The position numbers and the translations under genes are program-made. A stretch of 64,000 nt of DNA from Sisyra terminalis (taxonomy: Eukaryota; Arthropoda; Insecta; Neuroptera; Sisyridae), in the NCBI GenBank assembly GCA_958496175.1, contig OY292274.1, positions 27,505,482-27,569,481 of the forward strand. The letters run 5' to 3'. Of this stretch, positions 37,170-48,909 are shown piece by piece. The notes under the pieces were generated by a model, which was not told the DNA's origin, made no database searches, and saw only the letters and a program-made list of their open reading frames with translations. Each line of letters starts with the position of its first letter. Within the stretch, counting starts at the first letter, position 1.

Positions 37170-40060
37170 CATTTTTAAAATATTTAATCCATAAACCTCG
37201 AAAATGTTGTTTTAAAGATTTAGTTTTAACTGTTTAAATTTAATTACTGTATAAATTAATAACTTTTTATACAAAGATATTTCTTCGGCTAACAGTAACA
37301 CCTATATTTAAGTGCGATTTATAAATGAAGCAAAATTTATCAAAAGGACATTATTGTATTTACTTTCTGTAACTCAAGAAAAATTGGTAACGGTTTGTGT
37401 ATTGGTTAAATTAAGTATTAACCTTATTAACGTTTGATTAAGTTTGCATGATTCGTTTCAAAATAGTTCCTTTTGCTTCTGAATAATTAAAAATTAATTA
37501 AATAAACTATAACGTTTAGTTTTTGGGAAATATTTACCGAGATTTAATCAAATTACCAAGTGACTTTTTTGTTTGATAATCTGGATTTACAGTTAATAGG
37601 TGTGTATGTAATTGTTTGTGACTTTTGATTGTATGAGTAATCTTTACAATTCCTTTAAATTTGAATATTGTGACATGATTTCTTATTTTGAAAAATGAAC
37701 TCACATGAACACCCTTTCAAAAGAGTGTTCATTTAGCTTTCAGCTTTGAACGTGCTATATTTGAAATATTGCGGTCGAATTGAAACCAAGCTGAAAGCTT
37801 CTTCCAACGGCTGTACATTGTTTCTGATTTTGAGATTTACTATTTATCTGTCGTCTTTTCTATTTTCATCCAAAGGAGCTTTTCCGTTGAGGTAACTGTA
37901 TTTTCTTATTAAATTCATTCACTTCACTGTCGTAATACTTTTCCTTAGAAAATATATATTTTAAAGCTTGAATGCGATAGTTTCAAATGTATCGGAAAAT
38001 ACGAACATATGGCCAATAAAGTGAAACAAAAATGGAAAATATTAATAATACAATAGTGAAAATTTTATCTTTTTCCAGTTTATTATTTTGGAGTAAATCA
38101 GAAATTTTATTTTTCATTGTATGTGATAATAAATTTTTGATTAAATATATTGGGAAAAAAGTTTCACATTGTGAGAATGAAGATATTGGTAGGTGCTTGT
38201 ATATTTCATTAAAGTAGATAGAGTTTATGCAAATAAGAGCTGAGGTTTTGGAAAATCATACAAATGGATCTTTTACGGCTGCCAATGGTCTCTGGCGTCA
38301 TGAGATAACGTTAGTTTTCATCCAATTTATTTGATTCGAGAAATATTTATATTTTATCTTTCACTTTTACGCTTACAAAAACCAAATATTGATATAGAAA
38401 AAAAATTCCTACGTCTTGTCTTTTATGTGTTTACAATTTTGATTGATTAGCACTTAAGAAACCATGTACTATAGTATGTTAGTATTAAATATAATCGATG
38501 GATGTAATTTATTTTCCATAATCACGTTTTGAATGGGAGAATAAATTTGAAAACTGTTCACCGGTTAGTGAAAATATCCGACACGTTTCTCAAACAAAAG
38601 TGAGAGAGCAAAAAAGAAAGAAAGTTTGTGTTGATTTTTAGGGTTGCGCGATGCAAAATGATCTCATTGACTAATATAATATTATATGTAAATGTAATGA
38701 AGCTATAAAGCTATATCTTGAGTGTTTTCGAAATAACAAAAATGATTTATTTTTATAGGATGTCGCTGTTCACCCAGTTTAGGAAATTGATAAATCCCAT
38801 CTCAAGTATGCTATGTGTACACATGTAGAGAAGAAAATTGGATGTAGCATAAGAAAGATTGAAAAAGAAAATTCTTTCGTACACACTTCTAAATTCATGG
38901 GCGTATAATTTATTTTGTGGGTTAGAGAGAATGGCTTATAGTAGAAGGTTGGGGTTACATTTTTCCTATCTATCTTCTTATCATAATAGGTATGCGCCAC
39001 TTTATAACTTCTATGTACATAAGAGGTAACATTTTTATATATAAAATAAACACTTTCATCGAGTTCACTAGCGAAATTTGCTATGCTAGTTTTTAACGAC
39101 AAAGTTTTTGTGTAGTTGAATGAGATGATAAAATAAATAAATTACTCATTTCTATAGAAAAATATTTGAATCAACATCTCTTGTACAGCCGATGAAGCAA
39201 ACATTTTTTAGCGAAATTCTCCCTAAAAATTCAATTTTTTTTCCAAATAATACACGGCAATCAAAACTTTACAAGTTAAAAATCGCACAAAATTGCAATG
39301 AACGCATTGAATGGCAACTTTTCCCATAATAGCGCGAATAATTTCTTTTCCGAGCCCTTCTTTTTCTTTACTTTGAAACTGGTATTAAAGCGGCACATTA
39401 CAATTTGGAAACTTTATATTTTCTATAAATCTTGGCAGAACGCAACGATTAACGGAGATAAGTAATAGCACGTGTGTATATGTATCCGTTGGGATTTCAA
39501 ACATTCCGATATCGTTTAATACAAACCCTCTCAACTGCCTCATCATCCCGAAATTCAGGATTCTTCGTTTGCTTAAATTTACATGAATTTATTACAACAA
39601 TTATATACATGAAGCGTCTTTTTTTCTACCGTGAAAACATTAAAATTAACGAGCCACATATATATTGTGTAACAGATGTTGGGAAATTACTGAAACGTTA
39701 CAAAAGTAATTCTATAAAGAAACATCGCATGTGCAACTGTGATTTTCTTCTTCGGCCATTTAGTTATAAAACTGAATTCATTCAACCGACACAGGACAAA
39801 TTTTCTTCGTCTAGGAGGAAAGTCAACTTTACAAGAAAACTAAATGTTAAAGTTTTTTAATGAAAAAAATCTTTCTTTTATTCTTCTTCGTCATTAATTA
39901 GAAACGGAATCAAACAGTGCGCAATTTATTCTAAAAATATTATATTAATTTGCATATTAATTGAAACGCATACTTTGAATAAAATTTAAACACAAAAATA
40001 AAATAATAAAAATAAAATATAACCTTGTATTAAAATTACAGCTATTTTTTTGTCATTTTA
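37170..40060. other. AT-rich DNA with small hairpins
   Basis: Two nearby inverted repeats: TGAACAC/GTGTTCA (37706-37731), and AGCTTTCAGCTT (37735-37746) with its complement at 37788-37799. A 128-codon open frame at 39474-39860 and a 107-codon frame at 38779-39102 (minus) resemble no family and are close to chance length. Confidence 0.45.
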
Positions 40061-40065
40061 TTTAT

Positions 40066-40212
40066 CGTCGCTTTATAACTAAGGTCTTTAGCGACTCTAC
40101 GGTTAGTAAATATCCGTATTTCAAGAAATATTAAAAATTTGCACAATTCGAGATTTGAACTCAACACCTACCAGTTTTGAACGGGCACCTAGACCACTTG
40201 GCTACCAATGGA
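40066..40212 (-). mobile_element. tRNA-derived SINE, copy 2
   Basis: The reverse strand begins GGTAGCCAAGTGGTCTAGG (A box), then CAAAACTGGTAGGTGTT and GAGTTCAAATCTCG (B box), followed by a body with GTCGCTAAAGACCTTAGTTA. This copy has the clearest tRNA-like head. It shares head and body with 19089-19215 and 41445-41571. No poly(A) tail is certain. Confidence 0.8.
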
Positions 40213-41100
40213 TTTTTTTTAGTAAAAATTATTTGAAATAAAAATAAATTTTAAATAGCGAACTATATAAATTTTCTATTATCAAAACCTTACATCAGCC
40301 ATGGTAGACGTGTAGTCCAAGAAATCAATTCAAAACGGACAGGTGCTGAATTAATGGATAATAATATTATTATGCTAATAATTAATTGTAACTCGGAAAT
40401 AAATAAAATACTTATCAATGTGCTGAGATCCGTTTCTGATATCGAGAAAATTTTCAATATTTATCAATTTACAGATTTTCATAAGCCCCATAATCGTAAA
40501 AGATAGCAGAAAGATTACAAAAGACTACAGTTTGTAGTTTTCAAATCAAAAATAAATGAATTCTTAAAACAACATACAGCAGGAAAAAATATTTCAATGT
40601 TACTTACTACTATTATTTAAATTAGATATAATGACACATTTTTTCACTATATTAAAGATTATGAAAATGTATTTTGTTACTGACAATGATTATAATTCAT
40701 TTACTGCATACTTATACGTTTCAAATAAGGTACATATTTTGATGTTGTCGGTACGTCTTGTGCATCCAACTAGAGAGTGTTATCAATCATTAAAATAATG
40801 TAAAATAATTTTAATATAAACGGGTAGCTTTTTAAATTAACTCAAAAATAATTTCCTTTTAAATAATATTAAAATAGGTTTGAAACTAGAGAATGTTAAA
40901 AAGAAGAAGAAAAAAACAGTCTGAAATATTTTTAATGTAGATATACCATATCTTCCTGTATCAATATTCTTCATACGTCTATAAAATATTAAGTTTTATT
41001 TTTTGTAAGATAGGTATTGTTTGTCAGGTCAGTAATTTAAAAAAATATATATCTTAAAAATATAGTTAGTAGAAACGTTTGTAATATAAAAAAATATATA
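40213..41100. other. AT-rich DNA, nothing recognised
   Basis: No gene, RNA gene or long repeat seen. Confidence 0.5.
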
Positions 41101-41104
41101 GTTA

Positions 41105-41245
41105 TATTATCATTGATAAAATATTTATTATTTCCGAGTCACAATTAATTATTGTAGCTGTTATCGTCAGATGAACCGACGATGACAACAGGTGTTAAAT
41201 AACACCTGACGATGACACTTGCTGTTGAAACACCTTGTGAAAAGA
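41105..41245 (+). repeat. Degenerate Penelope-type terminal repeat
   Basis: 41105-41155 (ATTGATAAAATATTTATT, GAGTCACAATTAATTATT) matches the left flank of the Penelope-like fragment at 32825-32870. It is followed by CTGACGATGACACTTGCTG and TTGAAACACC, which resemble the CTGATGATGACAG and CTGTTGAAA hammerhead blocks, and a GGTGTT-AAAT-AACACC hairpin. The cleavage triplet and stem I are not convincing, so I call it a decayed relative. Confidence 0.5.
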
Positions 41246-41444
41246 ATAAACAGCATTAAATCATAAAACATAAATATTAGTTCATTAAATATTGTTACTT
41301 GAAAATAAAAAAATATTTCATAATGTTACAATAATAATATATTACTTTTATTATTAACGTAATACCTATACTTTAAGGCAAACTTTTTTTTTAAATCATT
41401 AAGCAAACAGTAGCTTCTTTTGCAAGAAAAAAAATACTTAACCT

Positions 41445-41571
41445 ACTAGTAGCTGAGTGGTCAAAATGGCCAATCCAAAACTGGTAGATGTTAGGTTTGA
41501 ATCTCGAATTGAGCAAATTTTCGAGATTTCCGAAAAGTCGCTAAAGACTTTATTAGTTATGAAGCAACTGT
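41445..41571 (+). mobile_element. tRNA-derived SINE, copy 3
   Basis: TAGTAGCTGAGTGGTCAAAA (A-box region), CCAAAACTGGTAGATG, GGTTTGAATCTCG (B box) and a body with GTCGCTAAAGACTTTATTAG. Plus orientation, 1.2 kb from the oppositely oriented copy 2. Confidence 0.8.
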
Positions 41572-41574
41572 AAA

Positions 41575-42435
41575 TAAAAAAGTCACATGTGTGCAATTCA
41601 CACGCGATAGAAGTGAAACCTTCAAAAATGTGACCTTCAAGATAATGAGATGAATGTAAGATTTCGAGAGTAGAATGATTGTAGGGTTTAGTTATGATAA
41701 TATTGATACCAAGTTTAAAAATTTTGTTTCATTTTATTGACAAATATATTATGCATTTTTTCAGACTCCGAGTTTGCATTTTCGATAAATGCTATGAGAG
41801 GGTTATGTTAACTGAATTATGAAATAAATACTTTAATTTCGATATGATAAATAGATATATCGTTGGCATACGAGTACGTCAAGTAGAGGAACCAAGCAGA
41901 AAAGGTAGAAAGATTGTTCCCACCAACAGTCAACCACAGCTTGATGACCGAAAATATTAGTGGAAGAACCTTGAAAAAAACCAAGAGAAGAGGTCTCTGC
42001 CTTCAGTCAAGCACAGCTGGGTGATCGAAAATTTCTCGTAATTACGTAATATATCGTCAACTACTCTTTTTGATTTTAATGTCGATGCAGTGCAACTGCT
42101 ACACATATTTAATATAAATTTGGTGTCCAGAATCTCAATCAAAGAGATCATTTAATATTAGCATTAATATCTTCACTTAATACCTTCGTAATTTTATCTT
42201 GTTAAGAATTTGCGATTCCACTGGTGTGTATTTTATTAAATTTTCATTGATGAATTTTTTGGCAGTCTTTTAAGTCATACAGTCTTATTTTCTTTTCTTT
42301 TTCGATAATCACAATAAAATCTATATTCGTTTTCGGCATAGGTACTTTAAAAATATTGTTATTAAAATAATTAAATGTTTATGTAAACAATATACAACTC
42401 ACCACGGTTATTAGGACTATTCCCAAGCAACGTAA
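41575..42435. other. Unassigned DNA with a short tandem duplication
   Basis: Two ~55-bp direct copies about 79 bp apart at 41905-41960 and 41985-42040 (CAGTCAACCACAGCTTGATG versus CAGTCAAGCACAGCTGGGTG, each followed by AxCGAAAAT). Otherwise nothing is recognised. Confidence 0.5.
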
Positions 42436-43216
42436 TACACAGGCCAGGGTGTCTGCACTCTATGCGTAAATGTGGCCAAAAAGAAGGGCCAGGGCCGTCG
42501 TTTCTAGTTCATTGTTAGTGACCATTTTCTCTAGAACGTCTGGCACGATTTGGTACAAGGAACTGATACATTTATACAACTCTATAGTAATGGTTTGAAT
42601 CATTGCTAATTTTTAATTATCAATCATGAACATGAAAATATATTATAATTAGATATCTGAAAATAAAGAATACAAAAAGCTATTTTATTTAATGATAATC
42701 AAATTTAATAAATATAATCAATTATAAATAAATAATGTTACTTATACAAAGTTTTAAGATAGTAAACATGATAAATATTTTAAATATCAGCTAAAGAATA
42801 ACAATTAATAAACTGTCTGCAACTGAAAAATATAAGAAATATAAGTAATTTTGGCTTTTAGACTTTGATCAAAAACTCAGATTTTCATCTTGGTTCATAT
42901 TATCTTCAAAACCGAAGATATATGATCTTTTACTATTGTAATAAAAACCTGCCACATTACTTATTTCATCAAACGAAACCACAAATCCGTTCGTGTCATT
43001 AGAACCATTTCAAAATAAGTATTTCAAATTAAGAAATATAGTAAGGTATGACTCCTGGTTATAGAGCATTTATATTTGATGAAAAACGGTATACGTTAAC
43101 AATACGTAGCAAGTTCGAATAATGTATCTTCTCAAAAACAATAGCAGAGCTGTTTTTCTCTGTTTGCGAAATACTGTTTCCAGTTTATAAATTCAGTCTT
43201 CTGTAGTTCCTACAGT

Positions 43217-44811
43217 TCATTTATTTTGTTCCCCATTACTCTTATCCGGTGCTGATTGAGACTGTCTTTCTGTTATTAGTACATCTTGAGGATATGATTC
43301 TTCGACGTCTTCGTAATCTTCTGGTTGGGATAATTCAATGGCAGTGGAGTTAAGATCTAAAAGTTCAATTTAAAGTTATTAAGATTGTAATATGTTCATT
43401 GATATAATAATTGTTCGAATTCTAAAAAACAATATTTTGAATATTGAAAAACTATTTCTACTTCATATTAGTAAAGTTTTATTCTATCACATTATATTTT
43501 TTTCATTATGAATAGACAAATTTAAACAATTTTTTCTTTTGAATAATTTTGTTTGATACAATGAAATTTAATTGTTGCTTTCATATTATTAGTTTTACAT
43601 ATTAAACAGAGTACTAATCTAAATTAATTGTATACAATATATGGCTTTTAAATATAAAATTTGCGTATATTATTTCAAAATTCATTTGGGTAATTAGGTA
43701 ATTACGAATGGATATATTTTTTCAAAAAAAAAAAAATGGTTGGCCATGAGTTCTGGCCCTAACTGCCTGTAATGTAATTTGTATATGGTCCTTATAATAA
43801 TAATTTAAGTTATTTTTTGGACCCAAAGTACGTTAGGCTCTAGGTACCAAAGGGACAAGCGACCAAAGCGTTATATAATATTACACGGAGCAAAAGGACT
43901 GTGCAAAAGAAAGTTAATTTTTTTTTTTCTTATATGAAAAAACGTGCAATATAAAGTTTGTATTAACGAGCAATTGGGCCAGAATTCATGGCCATCCATA
44001 CTTTTTTTTGAATAAATATTTACTAATTTTATAAATTTCATATGGGTAACTATGGCAATTACATATATTTATTCAAAAAAAGTATGGGTGGCCATGAATT
44101 CTGGCCCAATTGCTCGTTAATACAAACTTTATATTGCACGTTTTTTCATATAAGAAAAAAAAATTTTAACTTTCTTTTGCACAGTCCTTTTGCTCCGTGT
44201 AATATTATATAACGCTTTGGTCGCTTGCCCCTTTGGTACCTAGAGCCTAACGTACTTTGGGCCCAAAAAATAACTTAAATTATTATTATAAGGACCATAT
44301 ACAAATTACATTACAGGCAGTTAGGGCCAGAATTCATGGCCACCCAGTTTTTTTTGGAATAAATATATTTATTTGTAATTACTATAGTTACCTATATGAA
44401 CCTAAAAATAGTAATAAAGATATTTTAAGCCAATTTTAAATTTAAAAGATTAAGTTAATTTAGATTGGGACTCGATTCAACACATAATTGCAATTAATTT
44501 TAAGCAACTGCAAAACTTAACTATTACAAAATATTGGTTTCCCAATTTTTCTTTTCTTTGAGCGCAAACCTATATAAAATAAAATAAAATTGTTTCAATG
44601 ATGTGAAGGAGAAAAAAATGGCTTTACAATTCTTAATAGCGATAAAAGGAATAAAAACTTAACAGACGTTTTGTTTTATTAAACATTACGAAGATGTTTG
44701 AATTAAATTGAATATTAATTCTGACTTACCAGAAAAATCATTATAAGCAAATATTTTTCCATTGCATATAATGCCAAAAAATTGTTGATGTAAATTTTCA
44801 AAATATGGTAA
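43217..44811 (-). CDS. Candidate two-exon gene fragment inside the hAT element
   Basis: Minus strand. The last exon would be 43217-43356: the acceptor TTGAACTTTTAG is followed by 46 codons to a TGA, encoding an acidic, hydrophilic tail (LNSTAIELSQPEDYEDVEES, then YPQDVLITERQSQSAPDKSN and GEQNK). The preceding exon would end at 44730 with donor CTG/GTAAGT and reads FENLHQQFFGIICNGKIFAY then NDFS. Splicing joins the two frames through an aspartate codon. The intron (43357-44729) contains the foldback. Upstream of 44811 the same frame continues but meets TAA stops at 44812 and earlier, so the 5' side is decayed or mis-modelled. I recognise no family. It could be a transposon accessory protein, captured host exons, or chance; good splice sites plus the biased composition of the last exon favour a real coding origin. 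Confidence 0.4.
43681..44402. mobile_element. Near-perfect ~340-bp-arm foldback (two head-to-head MITEs)
   Basis: The left arm is about 43681-44020 and the right arm about 44052-44402, separated by about 30 bp. The arms are nearly identical when reversed (GACCAAAGCGTTATATAATA, GGAGCAAAAGGACTGTGCAA). Each arm itself begins and ends with an inverted TGGCCATGAATTCTGGCCC-type repeat, so each looks like a complete MITE with roughly 60-80-bp terminal repeats. The pair is therefore an inverted duplication of one MITE. A transcript would form a ~340-bp duplex. Confidence 0.85.
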
Positions 44812-45454
44812 TTATTGGAATTTTAAATTGCTCCAATTCACTGTTGTCGCCAGTAAAAATTATTCCTCAAATCTTCTGATAGCGAACGGTGTTTTTTGCA
44901 TACCAAAACCCAACACTACATTTTCTTCACATAATTAAATCGTTAACCAAAAACTAATAATAAAAATAAAAATGTATGAAAAAGAAAACCAAGTATAAGA
45001 ATTTTACTATACCTGGATAATAAGTGTCACCGTACATGTAAATGTACATTAAAATTCGTTATATTTAATTTAATGACTTAATTTAGTTACTGTACTTCAG
45101 TGTTTAATGTCATTAAATGTTTGTCGTCACTAAGATTTTAAAAAGCAAAGACAATTCATATTTGAAATTTCATTATTAGTCAAATAATTGCTAAAAATAG
45201 TTATATTTTTGATCACTAGAGGTATTGCAGTATTCATAAAATGATTGTAGACTACAATAACTATGAAGTAAAATACGAAACATATATTTTATAACAGACA
45301 AGTGACCAACTAAATACAGGGGAATACAAATTTCCTGTCTGAAATCATGTGTCTCTCTCTTTGAATAAAAAATTATATAGCGTTATGTCGCTTTTTGGCC
45401 CTGCTGTTTACGCCACAATTTCCTATGAAGTGCAGACACCCTGACACAGGCATT

Positions 45455-46204
45455 CACATACATAAGAAATACTGAAATGTTTTCTGTTTCATTCTTTCAT
45501 TCGCCAAACCTCATAAATTTATATGGTTATCTCTTTTGACTGTTGATTTTTCGTTTTTTGTAATTTCACGTCACGACGATCCTAAAGAAGTTTTTACTTC
45601 AAAAATGTATATATTTTATATATACTTAGGACAAATATTGAAGGGAAAGATTTCATTCCATTTTTTAAACATAAAATAACAACATAAATAATAAATCATT
45701 AATAGTATAATTATTGATCGTAAATACGTAAATGCTTTTTTTATCCTATCTAACATCTAACAGTGTTAAACTAATGTGGTTTTAGAATTAAATTGGTAGT
45801 AAACATTAGAGATCCCGTGGGGCAAATTCGCGACCTCGTAGGAGTGCAGCTCATTAGAGGTTTACAACCCCCGTCATCAGACACAGTGCCAAGTGGGGCT
45901 CTAATTACACTCTTCGTTGATGTCGAAGTTTGTACACTGACAATGGTCTTACGTTCCCGACCATCACTAGAGAATAACCCTTAGTGTTTTACGTCGACCC
46001 CTATGACTCCGTCCATATGTTCATGTAAATATTAAACAACAGTTTTGTGGGGATTTGAGGAAAACTTTCCTACCAGCATTATGTTTTATTGTTCAATTAA
46101 CTTCCGAACAATGTCTTACATAGTCTTACAAATGCAACTAAAAACATTATAGTTGAGTAAATAATTGATTTTAGAGAGGAAAATAAAAACAAATTGTCAT
46201 AAAA

Positions 46205-46205
<1 letters not shown>
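45455..46205. other. Unassigned DNA with a GC-richer block
   Basis: 45793-45984 is noticeably GC-richer and open for 63 codons on the plus strand (ending RSRPSLENNP), but there is no recognisable domain or start context. Possibly an old repeat or an exon relic. Confidence 0.35.

Positions 46206-46206
<1 letters not shown>

Positions 46207-46284
<78 letters not shown>
46207..46284. repeat. (TA)n microsatellite
   Basis: An uninterrupted TA dinucleotide run of about 78 bases. Confidence 0.95.
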
Positions 46285-46287
<3 letters not shown>

Positions 46288-48650
46288 CGAAACTGAAACT
46301 CTTTTCTAGTATAAATAGAACCGTATAAACTTCGACTGTTCAATACTGATTCCTTTTTTTAAATTTGAGAATATAAAGGTGGAAACGAACTATAGCATTT
46401 GTGAAAAAATAATTTTTTGAGTGCATCCTTTTTGGTTTCTAATAATATATTCTGGCAGATTGGCATTCTATAACTGGCAGATTTTTGTGATCGCCATTCA
46501 CGAATATTGGATCTATTAAGTTTTGCAATACACTTGGAGAACTAGGAATCTCATTTACTGGAGTTTATTTAGCATTTTCTTTGAAATCTAAATCCTTTCT
46601 TAGGTTTTATTATATGTAAGTATCACCTCAAAGTTTAGCCAAAAGCTTCCCCGTTCAATTCTCAGCTAACTACACTAACAAAAGTTAGTTTGATAATACA
46701 GTTTTTTTAAAAAATGTTTTTGTTGATATTACTTAAAACTAAACATAAATTTAATAATAACTTTAATAAATGATTAACTTAAAATAAAAATTGTCAAGCG
46801 TATTGTGTTTACTTTAAAAATATAAAAACTGTATTCGCTGTGACTGCAGCGCTATTCAAGATATGAACTACTGAGGGCTGTTAGAATATGTTTTCATATG
46901 CATGATAGCAATTTGTAGAATAAAAGAATTTGTTATAAATAATAAAAAAATATTTACATAAAGAAAAATATGACAAGTTATATTGATTGTAGTTTTTATT
47001 TAAGTGAATTTAACCAAAACATGTTAAATATAACTAAAACATAAAAAAAGCAGTAAATATAAGGTTAAGTTACTTTAAATATATATCAATCTCCAAATAT
47101 AATAGATGGCATGGAATAAAAACGAAAAAAGAAAAATCGGCATTAATAAATTAAATTTACTTAAAAACTGATTTCAAGAATTTGTTTGATTGTTACAACA
47201 CTTACAAGTTTTGCAAAAGTTTGCTAATCTTTGAATTATTGATCCGATTGATAAAATTAAGGTTATAGTATTACTTATTAGTACCTTCTAACTGCAGTTA
47301 TCTACTAATTTCAAATATTATCTACTAATTTCTTTGATTTATTTTTCATTTAACTGACGGAAATTAATAAAATTTATATTAATTTTTCCTGCTTTTTTTA
47401 CAACACAATAATTCTGGTGTCTCATTTCAGTTATACTTATTAAAAATAAAATAAGAATTGCCACGTGCATTTGCTTACAATTTCATTAATAATAGTCCAC
47501 TATAACACATAATCTGACCACTGGGAACGCTTGTGTCGATTTAACTTCCTCTACTATGACTTCATACAGCAAATAGATGTCAAATATATTCATAGCTAGT
47601 TTTTCTTCAAATTCAAGTCATTAACTTAGTTTGCAAGTAAAGTTTATATAGATAATTAGATTCATAAAAAAGTGACGTACCATAAGAAATAAGTTCTTTT
47701 TTTGCCCTTTATTACATTTGAATTGTATTTGAAACAAAGTTTCAAGTTTCAGAAACTCGTTTTAAGTTTCCTTTAAGTTTAAGAAGAAAGTTCTCTTTAC
47801 TTACATGTGTGGTTGAGTCAACAGATGATTTTGTTTATATTTTATTTCCTTTACTTCCCTCTCTTCACCTGAAAACTATTGAATTTTAAATTATCTAAAA
47901 TGTTACACGGAAACTGTTTTGCAAAGTTGCTTATAACTTTTTCAAGCATGTAAAACATATTTAAATGAAATTAAAAAGACAAACACCAGTTCTTTTTAGT
48001 TTTATTCATAATTTCCCGTGAAACTTATTTAGCAGGTAAATTTGCTTAAATAGATTATGGGGCGCTGTTCATAAATATTATAATTCTTAATATTTTACAC
48101 TTTCATGAATCTGCGCATATTTTATGCTCGAAATTCAGTTTTAATGATCACATGTTTGTATACACGTTTTCATCAAATAAATTTTATTTGACAATTTTCA
48201 AATTTAATAATCAAATATGTTTGTGAATAAAATGATCAAATTTTCGAATTCCAATTCGATAGCAATAAGAAATCGGTTTATATGATATAACATTTGTCTG
48301 TTATTGACGTGTCAACATTTTCACATTAATCTAACCAAGTGAATTTCTGTTTCCTTTAGCGGACGTTAGTGCCATACGTATATTATTGTAAGTGTTGGAA
48401 ACATACCACATCATCCCTTCTTTACGCTTTTTCAACCCTCGATCAACACAAAACCTACATTCACACATTAATATATTTCTTAAACGTATTAATTTTTTTT
48501 CTTTTCTTTACGAAAGCGCTAAGAAAATATAATATGTAGGAAATAAATAAGGAAATTGAAAACAATTTTGACATTTCTATCATTACTCACCAACAATTTT
48601 ATCGTTAGTTTAGTCGATCAGTTTCTATAATGCGGTATGAGTGCATTGAA
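46285..48650. other. AT-rich DNA, nothing recognised
   Basis: No domain, RNA gene or long repeat seen. Confidence 0.55.
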
Positions 48651-48659
48651 GTAAGCTTT

Positions 48660-48905
48660 TTTTATGAATTCCTTAGACCAACCCTTCTCAACATGTAAGA
48701 ATCATTGCAAAGGGTCCTAAAAATAAGATTTAATCTACCCTTAATACATCACTCTAACATCTTAGCACGACTGACAAATTGGTTATACAAGAAATTTATT
48801 GATATTGCATTGGGCTGCCTAAATTTGTTTGAAGACCTTAAACATTTATTGAGCTTAAATATTAAAACGCTGCCAATTTGCGCTAGGAAAGAAAGGAATA
48901 AATAG
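48660..48905 (+). pseudogene. Possible LINE ORF2 C-terminal fragment
   Basis: An open stretch reads QRVLKIRFNLPLIHHSNILA, RLTNWLYKKFIDIALGCLNL and FEDLKHLL. The pattern LQ(K/R)-x-L/I-R-x-x-F-x-L-P followed by a tryptophan-containing block resembles the C-terminal region of CR1/Jockey-group LINEs, but no diagnostic motif is present. It could be chance. Confidence 0.28.
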
Positions 48906-48909
48906 CTGA

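Larger units (their letters stand above)
42437..45451 (-). mobile_element. Complete 2,999-bp hAT-type element with perfect 8-bp TSD
   Basis: The element is 42445-45443. The left end starts CAGGGTGTCTGCACT, and the right end reversed starts with the same 15 bases. Flanks are ACACAGGC at 42437-42444 and 45444-45451, identical. Further subterminal similarity (TGTGGC and GGGCC blocks) continues inward about 60 bp. CAGGG ends plus an 8-bp duplication indicate the hAT superfamily; P-like elements also duplicate 8 bp, so this is not fully decisive. No recognisable hAT transposase lies inside. Two exon-like segments on the minus strand and a 720-bp foldback occupy the interior. The perfect duplication suggests a fairly young insertion. 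Confidence 0.85.

Noticed and set aside
38779..39102. 107-codon open frame on the minus strand
   Set aside because: No family resemblance, no homologous copy in the window, and close to chance length.
39474..39860. 128-codon open frame on the plus strand
   Set aside because: The longest open frame in the window, but at this AT content a frame of this size somewhere in 64 kb is not surprising by a rough estimate (order of 0.3 expected). Its sequence has no domain, low-complexity bias or splice context that I can recognise.
41160..41245. Third hammerhead at the 41.2-kb Penelope-type repeat
   Set aside because: CTGACGA and GAAAC blocks are visible, but the NUH triplet and stem I do not form. 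Kept only as a decayed relative.
45793..45984. Protein-coding exon
   Set aside because: GC-richer and open for 63 codons, but no recognisable domain, no convincing splice sites and no second exon nearby. Left as an unexplained island.
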